Numbered from the stretch's first letter, positions 24,241 through 32,618 are shown. The stretch: 64,000 nt of DNA from Streptomyces sp. GESEQ-4 (GCF_017948455.1 NZ_JAFFSU010000014.1:124001-188000); one strand, 5' to 3'. Numbers and translations: made by a program. Notes: a model not told the origin generated them from the sequence alone.

Positions 24241-24285
24241 GCTAGATGGAAATGAAAGCCATGTCCATATGAATGATAGCTCATG
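24241..24285. promoter_or_regulatory. AT-rich candidate Zur/autoregulatory region upstream of zur
   Basis: The 45 bp upstream of zur are strikingly AT-rich for this genome (GGAAATGAAAGCC and CATATGAATGATAG are within it) and include an ATGG...CCAT outer symmetry at 24246-24262. Fur-family boxes are AT-rich 15-19-bp palindromes, so this is the natural place for an autoregulatory site, but no clean consensus match could be made by eye. Confidence 0.35.
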
Positions 24286-25102
24286 CGTCCTGGGTGTCGG
24301 GTATGACCCTTCCATGTGGAGTCAGGGCCTCGCCGCCGCAGAACAGCAGCCGCAGGTCGAGGCAGTCCTGGAGTTGCATCAGCCGGACCAGGCCCAGGCT
24401 GTCGTACTGCATCCCGGGTGGGGCGATGACGAGGGTGCCGCCGGCCATCAGCGGCGAGAAGATCTCGTGCAGGGACGCGTCGAAGGCGATCGACGCCTTG
24501 TGCAGCACCCGGTCCGTCGCGTCGAAGTGGTACTGGTTCAGCCCCCGCTCCAGGCGGTTGACGAGTCCGCCGTGGTGCAGGCGGACGCCCTTGGGGGTGC
24601 CGGTCGAGCCGGAGGTGAAGAGGATGAGCGCGGGCTGCTCGTGGGCGGCGACGACGGGCGCGGTGCCTCCCGGGCCGAGTGCGGGACGGGAGTGGAGCTC
24701 GGTGCCCGCGCCGGGCAGGTCGCCGACGTCGGCCCAGCGGTCGGGCCGCAGCGTCTCGTCGGGGTGACGGCCGCCGCTGCCGCGCAGCACGAGCCGGGGG
24801 TCTGCCGCGGCGAGAACGTGGTCGATGCGCTCGGCCGGGTACTCCGGGTCGAGCGGTACCGCGACCGCGCCGACGGCCAGCACCGCGAGCAGGGACGTCA
24901 CATAGTCGGCGGAGCGGAAGGAGAAGAGGCCGACCGCGTCTCCCGGCCCGACGCCCCGCGCGGTCAGCAGCTCCGCCGTCACGGCGATGCGCTGCCACAG
25001 GGCGCCATAGCTGAGTTCGCCGTCCGCGCTGACCACGGCGGGCGCGCCGGCCCCGGTCTCCTCGGGGCTCCGCACGAGATCGTGGAGCAGCCCGGCGGTC
25101 AT
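24281..25102 (-). pseudogene. amino-acid adenylation (AMP-binding) domain, C-terminally truncated
   Basis: This 273-residue product begins MTAGLLHDLVRSPEET and has A-domain cores: the A2-like SLLAVLAVGAVAVPLDPEYP, A3 LILFTSGSTGTPKGV and A4-like FDASLHEIFSPL. It stops soon after LLFCGGEALTP, before the A5 motif NxYGPTE and all later ATP-binding motifs, so about 40% of the family length (usually 400-500+) is missing and it should not adenylate. The end abuts the zur promoter region, consistent with a deletion endpoint. Its ATG overlaps the stop of the upstream chimera (ATGA), preserving an original operon junction. Confidence 0.75.
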
Positions 25103-25812
25103 CGCGGGTCCGTTCCGGCGATCCTGGTGGAGCCGCGGCGCCGGGTGTGGGTGACGACCTCGCGGAGGACACCGCCGTAGAAGGCCCAGTAGCTGCGTTC
25201 GGTGTGCTTGGCGAACCGCAGGACCTCGTCGTGCCGTTCGGGCAGCCGGTTGATCGGGACCGTCATGGCGGCGTGGTGCTCGATGTGCAGGTTGTTTCCG
25301 TTGGTGTACCAGGTGCTGAACCAACTACCGCTGATGGAGCGGGTGTTGCGCAGGACGTCAGCGGTGTCGTTGTCGCAGCGGATGTGCTCGGGCAGCTCGA
25401 CGAGGAAGTGCAGCGGGGTCGAGACCAGCAGCATCGGCAGCAGCCACAGCTGGAGGACGAGAGCGCCGTGGCCGAGCAGGGTCAGACCGGTGGCGGCGAG
25501 GACGACGACACCCATCAGGCGGTACTCGGCCACGCTGTCGCGGCGCATCCGGGCCGAAATCCTGTCGTTGTCTGCCTCCCAGGTGCCGCGCCAGCTGCGC
25601 CAGCTGTCGCCGGCGACGGCCGCGAGCCGCTGGTAGTCGAACATGCGCAGACTCTCGTGGCGCCGCAGGACGTCCCGCCATGCCATGCACAGGGCCGGGC
25701 GGTCCAGCGCGCCGCCGAGCCGCAGCATCAGTGGCGCGTTGAAGGTCGCGTTGGGCCCCTCCAGCCGGTTCGGAAACCACAACCGCTGCTGCGCATAGGA
25801 CAACGGGATCAC
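25099..25812 (-). pseudogene. chimera: NRPS condensation-domain N-terminus fused to fatty-acid desaturase C-terminus
   Basis: The GTG at 25812 follows GAGGAG and opens with VIPLSYAQQRLWFPNRLEG, the C1 motif at the very start of an NRPS condensation domain; homology runs to about residue 57 (WRDVLRRHESLR). The frame then passes directly into a desaturase: a membrane region (LMGVVVLAATGLTLLGHGAL), LPEHIRCDNDT and the histidine box NLHIEHH (diiron ligands), ending near the normal C-terminus. The condensation HHxxxDG motif and the desaturase N-terminal His boxes are absent. I infer an in-frame deletion across a lipopeptide-type gene cluster; the product is unlikely to have either activity. Confidence 0.75.
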
Positions 25813-26072
25813 TGTTTCTCCTCTGTTCGCGACGTACGACGGGCCATGGAAATGGAATGCCGGACGAATATGGGGCGGCACGTCCTCGCATTCCTGGAAA
25901 TCCCGTCACGATGCCTCTGTGGCAAGGTTCCGAATTTCATGGCGCCGACTGTCTCCGAGAATGCCGATCGAGGGTCCGGACCCGGCGTCGATCGACGGTA
26001 TCCCTGATTTCCGGGGTGGTTCCGGCACTCGGGCAGGCATTGATGAGGCAGTTGTCCCGGTGTCCCCGCACA
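25813..26072. other. non-coding stretch upstream of the NRPS remnant
   Basis: Between the chimera start and the terminator stem, no convincing gene is visible on either strand. Short open frames here lack ribosome sites and homology. Local GC content is lower than in neighbouring genes, which fits a promoter region for the former biosynthetic operon (minus strand). Confidence 0.4.
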
Positions 26073-26108
26073 CGATCGAGGGGCCCACCGAAGCGGGCCC
26101 CTCGATCG
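26073..26108 (-). terminator. strong hairpin after the DUF2087 regulator
   Basis: CGATCGAGGGGCCC (26073-26086) pairs perfectly with 26095-26108 around an 8-base loop, 13 bp downstream of the regulator's stop. It is a typical streptomycete terminator without a long U tract. Confidence 0.75.
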
Positions 26109-26121
26109 CCGTTCCGGCGGT

Positions 26122-26679
26122 TCAGAGCGCGGGTTGGATGTCCGTCCGGAGCCAGTAGCGGCCGCCCTCGCGGCCGAGCAGGCACAGGTCCACCAGGTAG
26201 CGCCGCACGGTCACATGGTCGGTGCCGACGCCCTCGCACCACACCTTCAACTTCTCGTTCACGGTGCGCTCGTCGTAGGTCGTGCCGTCCTTGAAGGTAC
26301 GGTGGGTGTGGTGCTGCAGCACCACACGGCGGCGCACCCACTGGGACGGGAGGCGGATCAGCCGGTCGTTCCGTACGAATGTCCGCAGCAGCGACTCCAC
26401 CTCGTCGTTCTCGTAGCCATGGCTCTCCGGCTCCTCGGCGGGCGGACGGGTGGTGCGGACGATGTCCTTGAAGTGCTCGGTCAGGGCGTGGAGTTCGCCG
26501 TCGGTCTCCGCCACGAGACCGCCGTCGGTCAGTCGCCGCACGGCCACGGCCGCCTCCTTGACGGAGACGCCGGCCGCCCGGGCCGCGGACGGCAGCGACG
26601 TCGCTCCGAGGACGACCGCGGAAAACACCTGAAGCCGGCTGGGCTCGGCGAGCAACGCGACAACTGACTCTGGCCTCAT
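26122..26679 (-). CDS. DUF2087-type winged-helix regulator
   Basis: This 185-residue protein has an ArsR-like N-terminal helix-turn-helix (LLAEPSRLQVFSAVVLG ... GVSVKEAAVAVRRLTDGGLV, about 8-58) and a C-terminal DUF2087 domain (about 85-180), with TYDERTVNEKLKVWC and TVRRYLVDLCLLGREGG. Proteins of this type are one-component regulators, ligand unknown. It is just upstream of the NRPS remnant on the same strand, so it may have been its pathway regulator. Upstream, 26680-26866 is AT-richer and looks like a promoter region without a gene. Confidence 0.8.
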   Translation of the reverse strand: MRPESVVALLAEPSRLQVFSAVVLGATSLPSAARAAGVSVKEAAVAVRRLTDGGLVAETDGELHALTEHFKDIVRTTRPPAEEPESHGYENDEVESLLRTFVRNDRLIRLPSQWVRRRVVLQHHTHRTFKDGTTYDERTVNEKLKVWCEGVGTDHVTVRRYLVDLCLLGREGGRYWLRTDIQPAL

Positions 26680-26866
26680 CTGTTTCTTTTCCCATTTCTC
26701 TGCGGTGGGCGGAGCTCTGGCGGAATTACCCCTCGACTCGATGCTCCAAGTCGAGCCGCCGTCGCGTCAAGCGATTACCGGAATTTTCCGCGGAGCGCAC
26801 AGTTCCGGTGTTTTCTTCGACACCGACTCAGCTGGATCTCCATCGTGCGCTGTATGACGAACAGAG

Positions 26867-27226
26867 CTACGCATGCGTGGCGCGTCGTGCCATCAAGCCC
26901 ATGCCTCGGACGACCATGCGCCGGGGCAGGAACCTCCCGGCGACGGCGAGGGGGCGGCCGTTGGTGACGACCGACGGCGGTGCGGAGCGCCGGTCGAGGG
27001 TGTCGAGGGCCGTCCGTACGACGTGGTCGACGGTGGCCCGTTTCGATCCGTAGTCGGCCGACTGGCTGCCGGCGGCGTCGTAGAACTCGGTCTGAACCGC
27101 ACCGGGGCACACGGCCAGGACGCGCAGACCCGTGCCGCGGGTCTCCTCCCACAGCGACTCCGTGAAGCTGAGGACGAAGGCCTTGGTGGCGCCGTAGACG
27201 CTCAGGTACGGGGTCGGCTGGGCGCG
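26867..27226 (-). pseudogene. short-chain dehydrogenase, 5' half deleted
   Basis: The minus strand encodes QPTPYLSVYGATKAFVLSFT, containing the YxxxK catalytic pair, then LRVLAVCPGAVQTEF and a normal DltE-type SDR C-terminus ending MGLMARRATHA. The Rossmann half with the TGxxxGxG motif is absent; upstream of about 27220 the sequence becomes the antitoxin remnant of the opposite strand. An ATG inside (27112) could start only the last 81 residues. I call it a non-functional 3' remnant. Confidence 0.7.
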
Positions 27227-27358
27227 TACCTGCTGCGCTCGCCTGCGAACGCCCGGCGACTCCTCACGGCGTACGAGAACGCCCTCGGGGACATCAATGT
27301 GTCGGAGCGCGAGCTGATCGATCCGGACGGGGCGGACCCGGATGCGGGTGCCGCGTGA
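27220..27358 (+). pseudogene. YefM-type antitoxin, 5' end deleted
   Basis: The frame GAYLLRSPANARRLLTAYEN, ending in SERELIDPDGADPDAGAA, matches the C-terminal third of YefM/Phd antitoxins, the part that wraps the toxin (AYLLRSPANA is the conserved junction). The N-terminal DNA-binding half is missing; the frame upstream is antisense SDR. No good start codon with a ribosome site is visible, so expression is doubtful. Its TGA overlaps the yoeB GTG start by 4 bp, as in intact operons. Confidence 0.72.
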
Positions 27359-27609
27359 GGCTCGTCTTCGAGGATCAGGGCTGGGAGGACTACACGTCCT
27401 GTCTCAGGAACGATCGCAAGACGCTCGCCCGGATCAACAAGCTCATCGAGGACGTCAAGCGTGACCCCTTCACGGGGATCGGCAAGCCTGAGCCCCTCAA
27501 GTACCACTTGCCCGGGGCCTGGTCGAGGCGGATCGACGATGAGCATCGCCTCGTCTACCTGGTCACAAAGCAGGAGATCGTGATCCTCGCGGCTCGCTGT
27601 CACTACTGA
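27355..27609 (+). CDS. yoeB: YoeB toxin, complete
   Basis: This 84-residue protein is full length and close to YoeB ribosome-dependent mRNA interferases: MRLVFEDQGWEDYTSCLRND, PLKYHLPGAWSRRIDDEHRL and a C-terminal ARCHY (catalytic His and Tyr at the end). It cleaves mRNA at the ribosomal A site. The partner antitoxin upstream has lost its 5' half, so this toxin is either silent, weakly expressed or neutralised in trans. The last 47 bp overlap the 3' end of the convergent ltrA gene. Confidence 0.88.
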   Translation: MRLVFEDQGWEDYTSCLRNDRKTLARINKLIEDVKRDPFTGIGKPEPLKYHLPGAWSRRIDDEHRLVYLVTKQEIVILAARCHY

Positions 27610-28777
27610 CCTTCAGAGCATGGCCCAGCACCGTCACCCCCGCCGCCAGCAAGCCCAACGCGACGAGTGAGGGGACCAGGGTGATCACCGGGCCCGCCGC
27701 CAGGCAGACCGCGGCTGCGGCGAAGAGTGCCGGGGAACGGCGGTTCGAGGTGCGGAGCACGATCAGGGCCGCGGCCAGGAGGAACAGCCCGACGCCTCCG
27801 GGGAGGGCCCAGGCGACCACGCCGTGCAAGGGTTCGGACAGGTCGTAGTGGTCCGTGTCGGCGATCTGCTGGAGGGTCTTCTTCATGCCGAGGGCCGTGA
27901 TGACCACGCCTGCCACCAGCGGAAGGTGAAGGAAGGTGTACACGTCGCGGGCGAGGCGCGTGCGGTCGTCGGCCGTCAAGGTCGTCAGGCGGTGTTCGGC
28001 GGAGTCGGCGACCTGGCGGAAGTACAGGTGCCACAGGCCCGCGGCCAGGAACAGGCCCACGGCCGCGGCGCCGACGGTCGGGCCGCTCAGGGGGAAACCG
28101 GTGACGCCGACGCCGATCGCCACGATCGACTCGCCCAGGGCGATGATCACGATCAGCCCGTGGCGTTCCGCGAAGTGGCCGGGGGACGACACCCGCCAAC
28201 CGGACTTGCCCGTGACGAAGATGGCCAGGTAGTCGAAGGCCACCGCCGACAGCCAGATCAGGATCCGGGGTACGCCCGTGAACGCCGTGCCCAGGAGGAG
28301 CAGGGCGAAGGGCGGGGCCACCGAGAGGAGGGCCGTACGGCGCAGGACGCGGTGCAGTGCCTGGTCGCCGGGGTCGGAGAGCCAGTACGTGACCAGGTGC
28401 AGGACGCGGACGGTGCCGTAGCAGAGGACGAAGAGCAACGGGGTCGGCAGGCCGCCGGGGGCGTCGGAATAGACCTCGGGGACCGCCAGGGAGACGATCA
28501 GGACGACCGCCATCACGGCCACCAGCACCGTGAACATCGCGCCCGAATCGGCGCGCACCACGTTGCCCAGCCAGGCGAAGCTGGTCCAGCACCACCACAG
28601 AAGCGCCAGTACGACCACTCCGCCGAGCAGGCGCAGCGAGCTCGGGTCGTCCGCCATCAGGGCGGTGACCTGGGTGATGGCGTACACGAAGACCAGGTCG
28701 AAGAAGAGCTCCGCCGGTGTCACCCGGTGGCCGCCCTCCGTCGCCACCAACCGGGCACGCTCGCTGTTCGTCGCCAC
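27563..28777 (-). CDS. ltrA: low temperature requirement protein LtrA family membrane protein
   Basis: This 404-residue protein has about 10-11 membrane segments. The N-terminal block VTPAELFFDLVFVYAITQV (about 19-37) and ERHGLIVIIALGESIVAIG (about 204-222) are LtrA-family signatures. The molecular function is unknown; in Listeria the gene is needed for growth in the cold. It is a monocistronic-looking gene convergent with yoeB, overlapping it by 47 bp at the 3' ends. Confidence 0.88.
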   Translation of the reverse strand: MATNSERARLVATEGGHRVTPAELFFDLVFVYAITQVTALMADDPSSLRLLGGVVVLALLWWCWTSFAWLGNVVRADSGAMFTVLVAVMAVVLIVSLAVPEVYSDAPGGLPTPLLFVLCYGTVRVLHLVTYWLSDPGDQALHRVLRRTALLSVAPPFALLLLGTAFTGVPRILIWLSAVAFDYLAIFVTGKSGWRVSSPGHFAERHGLIVIIALGESIVAIGVGVTGFPLSGPTVGAAAVGLFLAAGLWHLYFRQVADSAEHRLTTLTADDRTRLARDVYTFLHLPLVAGVVITALGMKKTLQQIADTDHYDLSEPLHGVVAWALPGGVGLFLLAAALIVLRTSNRRSPALFAAAAVCLAAGPVITLVPSLVALGLLAAGVTVLGHALKVSSDSEPRGSRSPAL

Positions 28778-28834
28778 GGCACCCCCAACCGCCCCGCACA
28801 GCGCGCCCTTCGCCCGCTGCCCCCATGCGGAACC

Positions 28835-29797
28835 CTACACACGGGGCATTTGTTCCAGCTGCGGGAGCACCTCACCCGCGATGAGTTCCAGGTGGTCGAG
28901 GTCGCTGAAGTCGATCAGACGCAGATGGATCCGGTTCGTCCCGATCGCGGAGAACTCGCCCAGTCGGTCCACGAGTTGGGCCGGAGACCCGATCACCGGG
29001 TCCTCCGGTGGCAGTGCGCTCTTGGCGTGCAGCGGGGCGGCCCGCCGCCGCGCCTCCGCGTCGGTACGGCCGATCGCGGCCACGACCCCCGCCGAAAGCA
29101 CCAGCGGCGGCCGGTCGGCGTCGGCCCGACCGGTCCGCTCGCAGGCCTCGGCGACCCGCCGGTACGCCCGCGCCGTCTCGGCCACCGACTTGAAGGGCAT
29201 GTTGAACTCGTCGGCGTACCGGGCGGCCAGCTCCGGGGTGCGCCGGGGGCCGCGGCCCCCGACGATGACCGGCGGGGCCGGCATCTGCACGGGCTTCGGC
29301 AGGGCGGGCGCGTCGAGCAGTCGGTAGTAGGTGCCGCGGTAGGTGAAGCTCTCGCCGACCGGTGTCCGCCACAGTCCGGTGATCACCGCCAGCTGCTCCT
29401 CCAGCCGGTCGAAGCGCTCCCGGACGGGCGGGAACGGGATGCCGTACGAGGTGTGCTCCCGTTCGTACCACCCGGCGCCGAGGCCGAGTTCGACCCGCCC
29501 GCCGCTCATCCGGTCGACCTGCGCCACCATCACGGCGAGCGGGCCGGGCAGCCGGAAGGTGGCCGAGGTGACCAGGGTGCCGAGCCGGATCCGGGACGTC
29601 TCGCGGGCGAGCGCGGCCAGCGTGAGCCAGGCGTCGGTGGGGCCGGGCAGCCCGGGATCGGCGCCCATCGCCTGATAGTGGTCGGCCCGGAAGAAGCCCT
29701 CGAATCCGCCGGCCTCGACGAGCCGTACGAAGCGCAGCTGATCGTCGTAGTCGGCGCCGCGGTGCGGCTCGGTGAAGACGCAGATCCGCAGGGTCAT
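28835..29797 (-). CDS. LLM-class F420-dependent oxidoreductase
   Basis: This 320-residue protein of the luciferase-like TIM-barrel family starts MTLRICVFTEPHRGADYDDQ and includes RADHYQAM (about 38-45), IRLGTLVTSATFRLPGPLAV (about 68-87) and GLGAGWYEREHTSYGIPFPP (about 105-124), the cofactor-binding blocks of the F420/FMN group. The ATG at 29797 overlaps the stop of the upstream ABC ATPase gene (ATGA). The pairing with a sulfonate/nitrate-type importer suggests it oxidises an imported substrate, as SsuD does with FMNH2, but the F420-type sequence argues against SsuD itself. Confidence 0.87.
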   Translation of the reverse strand: MTLRICVFTEPHRGADYDDQLRFVRLVEAGGFEGFFRADHYQAMGADPGLPGPTDAWLTLAALARETSRIRLGTLVTSATFRLPGPLAVMVAQVDRMSGGRVELGLGAGWYEREHTSYGIPFPPVRERFDRLEEQLAVITGLWRTPVGESFTYRGTYYRLLDAPALPKPVQMPAPPVIVGGRGPRRTPELAARYADEFNMPFKSVAETARAYRRVAEACERTGRADADRPPLVLSAGVVAAIGRTDAEARRRAAPLHAKSALPPEDPVIGSPAQLVDRLGEFSAIGTNRIHLRLIDFSDLDHLELIAGEVLPQLEQMPRV

Positions 29798-30579
29798 CGC
29801 CCCTCCGTTTCGGCCGGCGTGGGCACGTCCCGCTCCATCAGCAGCTCGTGCAGATCGGCGGTGCACCGGGCCACTTCGTCGAGATACGCGGTACGGCCCA
29901 GGGTCCTCGGCCGGGGGATGCCGATGTCGACGATCTTGCGGATACGGCCCGGACGCGGGGTGAGCACGACCACCCGGTCGGCGAGCAGCACGGCCTCGTC
30001 TATCGAGTGGGTGACGAAGACGACGGTGGCGGAGCTCTCGATGTGGATGCGCTGCAGCTCCACCGCGAGTTCCGCGCGGGTCAGCGCGTCCAGTGCGGAG
30101 AACGGCTCGTCCATCAGCAGCACCCGGGGCTCGCCCATCAATGACCGGCACAGCGACACACGTTGCTGCATCCCGCCGGAGAGCTCGTGCGGCCGGTGCT
30201 TCTCGAAGCCGCTCAGGCCGGCCGTCTCCAGCAGTTGGTACGCCCGGTCGCGATGCTCGGCCTTGTTCCAGCCGAAGATCTCCACGGGCAGCAGGACGTT
30301 GTCGAGGACGGACCGCCAGGGCAGCAGAGCCGGCCGCTGGAACAGCATGGCGACATCCCGCCGGGCTCCGGTGACCCGCTCCCCGCCGATGGTGATCTCG
30401 CCCTCGGTGACCGGCAGCAGCCCGGCGATCAGCCGCAGCAGGGTGGACTTGCCGCACCCGGACCGCCCCACCACCGCCACGAACTCACCCTCGGCGATGC
30501 GCAGATCGATGCCTTGAAGCGCGACCGTCGAACCAGACCGGCTGATGAAGCTCCGGGACACACCGGTGAGTCTGATCAT
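29794..30579 (-). CDS. ABC importer ATPase, nitrate/sulfonate/taurine type
   Basis: This 261-residue ATPase has Walker A GRSGCGKST (38-46), Q-loop LFQRPALLPW, signature LSGGMQQR (about 135-142), Walker B VLLMDEPFSALD and an H-loop VTHSIDEA. The LLPWRSVLDN region is typical of SsuB/TauB. It is divergent from the binding protein and permease genes at 30806-32618, together forming one importer, and is coupled to the LLM oxidoreductase. The intergenic region carries an 18-bp tandem duplication right upstream of its start. Confidence 0.9.
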   Translation of the reverse strand: MIRLTGVSRSFISRSGSTVALQGIDLRIAEGEFVAVVGRSGCGKSTLLRLIAGLLPVTEGEITIGGERVTGARRDVAMLFQRPALLPWRSVLDNVLLPVEIFGWNKAEHRDRAYQLLETAGLSGFEKHRPHELSGGMQQRVSLCRSLMGEPRVLLMDEPFSALDALTRAELAVELQRIHIESSATVVFVTHSIDEAVLLADRVVVLTPRPGRIRKIVDIGIPRPRTLGRTAYLDEVARCTADLHELLMERDVPTPAETEGR

Positions 30580-30592
30580 CCGGCGGTCTCCC

Positions 30593-30628
30593 CATCCCTG
30601 GCGATCGCAACATCCCTGGCGATCGCAA
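30593..30628. repeat. 18-bp perfect tandem repeat upstream of the ABC ATPase gene
   Basis: CATCCCTGGCGATCGCAA occurs at 30593-30610 and again immediately at 30611-30628. Each unit holds the palindrome GCGATCGC. It begins 14 bp upstream of the minus-strand start codon at 30579, so it could be a doubled operator or a leader duplication. Confidence 0.85.
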
Positions 30629-30805
30629 TGCCGGCCGGTTCGTGACGCCCGGTCAGGCTACCCGGGACGGGCCGCCCGGCGGTACCTGTCGTCCTGCCGG
30701 TGAATCCGGTGAATTCCGCACGCCCGGTTCCACAACTGCGTGGCTCTCGTACGCTGTTGCCCGCACGAAGTGTCATGCCCTCCGGCGGTCGGAAAGGACC
30801 TCACT

Positions 30806-31837
30806 GTGCGCATGAACAGCTTCGCCCGTACGACCGCCGCGGTGGCCCTGGCCACGGTGCTGGCCCTGGTGTCGGGATGCGGCGGCTCGGACTCCGACGA
30901 CGGTGACGACCCGGACGCCAAGGCACCGCGGAAGGTGACCTACCTGACCTCGTTCGGCAACTTCGGCCGGGACGCGTACGCCTGGGTCGCCAAGGACAAG
31001 GGGTATTTCGAAGAGGCCGGTTTCGATGTGCAGATCAGGCCGGGCCAGGGCACCGGCGGTGTGATTCCGGCCGTGGTGAGCGGCCAGGCGCAGTTCGGCC
31101 CGATCGACCTGACGGGCGGTCTGCTGACCATGGGCAGCGGACAGGCGAAGGACTTCGTCGCGGTGGCCGCCATCCAGCAGCGCACCATGGCCGCGATCGC
31201 CTCCACCGAGGGCAACGGCATCACCGCACCCAAGGACCTGGAGGGCAAGCGGCTCGCCGATACGCCCGGCTCGGTCGTGCGCAACCTCTTCCCGACGTAC
31301 GCCCGGCTGGCAGGAGTGGACGCGGCCAAGGTGACCTGGGTCAACGGCGACGCGCAGACCCTGATGGGCACGCTCGCCAGCGGCGCGGTGGACGGCATCG
31401 GCCAGTTCGTGGTGGGTGAGCCGACCATCGAGGCGGTGACCAAGAAGAAGCCCGTCCTGCTCCCGTACAGCGATGTGATCCCCGATCTCTACGGAAACGT
31501 GCTGATCACGTCCAAGAAGCTGGCCGAGCAGGAGCCGGAGATGGTGAAGAGGTTCGCCGCCGCGCTGCTCAAGGGCCTGGAGTACAGCCTGGCGAACTCG
31601 AAGGAGGCCGCCGAGATCCTGAAGCGGAACGTGGACGCCACGAATCCGGCCGCCGCGGCAGCCGAGTTGGAGCTGATGGCCGCGTACGTCAGGCCGGAGG
31701 GTTCCGGCGCGACGCTGGGGACGGTGGACTCCGGGCGGATCGCGAAGAGCATCGCGCTCCTGGAGGACGCGGACGCGCTGCCGGAAGGGATGACCCCTGA
31801 ACAGATCATCGACTTCGACCTCGTACCGAAAGCCTGA
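30806..31837 (+). CDS. ABC substrate-binding lipoprotein (SsuA/NMT1-like)
   Basis: This 343-residue protein has a lipoprotein signal peptide (lipobox VSGC, then GGSDSDDGDD) and an NMT1/SsuA-like periplasmic-binding fold: VTYLTSFGNFGRDAYAWVAK (about 42-61), then DKGYFEEAGFDVQI, GGVIPAVVSGQAQFGPID and LEGKRLADTPGS. The GTG at 30806 has AAAGGA seven bases upstream; an ATG two codons in is an alternative. It binds a small sulfonate, nitrate, pyrimidine precursor or similar ligand; the sequence does not decide. It is followed by the permease gene. Confidence 0.87.
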   Translation: MRMNSFARTTAAVALATVLALVSGCGGSDSDDGDDPDAKAPRKVTYLTSFGNFGRDAYAWVAKDKGYFEEAGFDVQIRPGQGTGGVIPAVVSGQAQFGPIDLTGGLLTMGSGQAKDFVAVAAIQQRTMAAIASTEGNGITAPKDLEGKRLADTPGSVVRNLFPTYARLAGVDAAKVTWVNGDAQTLMGTLASGAVDGIGQFVVGEPTIEAVTKKKPVLLPYSDVIPDLYGNVLITSKKLAEQEPEMVKRFAAALLKGLEYSLANSKEAAEILKRNVDATNPAAAAAELELMAAYVRPEGSGATLGTVDSGRIAKSIALLEDADALPEGMTPEQIIDFDLVPKA

Positions 31838-31868
31838 TCGCACCGGCAAGGGGACGAGTGCCGGCGCC

Positions 31869-32618
31869 GTGCTGCTCCCCTTCGCCGGGCTGCTGGTCGC
31901 GCTCGGCGCGTGGTGGCTGCTCACGTCGGTGCTGGAGGTGATCCACCCGGCCATCCTGCCTCCGCCCGGCGCCGTGCTCTCGGCGTTCACCGCGGCCCCG
32001 GCCCGGTTCCTGGACCACACCGGCGACACCACGGTGGAGACGGTGGTCGGGTTCGTGCTCTCCAGCGTCTGCGCGGTGGTCATCGGACTGTCGCTGGCCG
32101 CCTCGCGGGTGCTGGAGCGGATGTTCACGCCGCTGCTGGTCGCCGTCAACGCGGTGCCGAAGATCGCGCTCGGGCCGCTGCTGGTGGGGGCGCTGGGCTG
32201 GGGACAGAAGCCGGTCCTGACCATGGTCTTCCTGCTCTGCTTCTTCCCGATCGTGCTGTCCACCGCGACCGGCCTCACCTCGACCCCGGCGGACCTGGCC
32301 GAGCTGGCGCGCTCGCTGGACGCCTCGCGCTGGCAGGCGTTCCGCAAGGTGCGCCTGCCGGCTGCGCTGCCGCAGATCTTCGTCGGGCTGAAGGTGGCCA
32401 TGCCGCTTGCCGCGATCGGCGCGGTCATCGGCGAGTTCCAGGCCGGTGAGACCGGGCTCGGCTATCTGATCGTGCAGGCCGGCGGGGTGGGCGACACCGC
32501 CACCGCCTGGGCGGCGATCATCCTGATCGGGCTGATGAGCATCCTGCTCTACTTCGCCCTGGTGCTGCTGGAACGGTTCGCGCTGCCCTGGGTCAGGGAA
32601 ACCACCTCGCGCAGCTGA
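31869..32618 (+). CDS. ABC importer permease (SsuC/TauC-like)
   Basis: This 249-residue integral membrane protein has six segments and the BPD_transp_1 EAA-like loop ELARSLDASRWQAFRKVRLP (about 142-161), which contacts the ATPase. It starts at GTG 31869; the spacing to the AAGGGG upstream is long, so the start is uncertain, but no other in-frame start exists before the preceding stop. Together with the binding protein and the divergent ATPase it completes one importer. Confidence 0.85.
   Translation: MLLPFAGLLVALGAWWLLTSVLEVIHPAILPPPGAVLSAFTAAPARFLDHTGDTTVETVVGFVLSSVCAVVIGLSLAASRVLERMFTPLLVAVNAVPKIALGPLLVGALGWGQKPVLTMVFLLCFFPIVLSTATGLTSTPADLAELARSLDASRWQAFRKVRLPAALPQIFVGLKVAMPLAAIGAVIGEFQAGETGLGYLIVQAGGVGDTATAWAAIILIGLMSILLYFALVLLERFALPWVRETTSRS

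Noticed and set aside
27824..30517. 897-codon plus-strand open frame
   Set aside because: It runs opposite ltrA, the LLM gene and the ABC ATPase, all with strong motifs; its translation is Gly/Arg/Gln-rich without homology.
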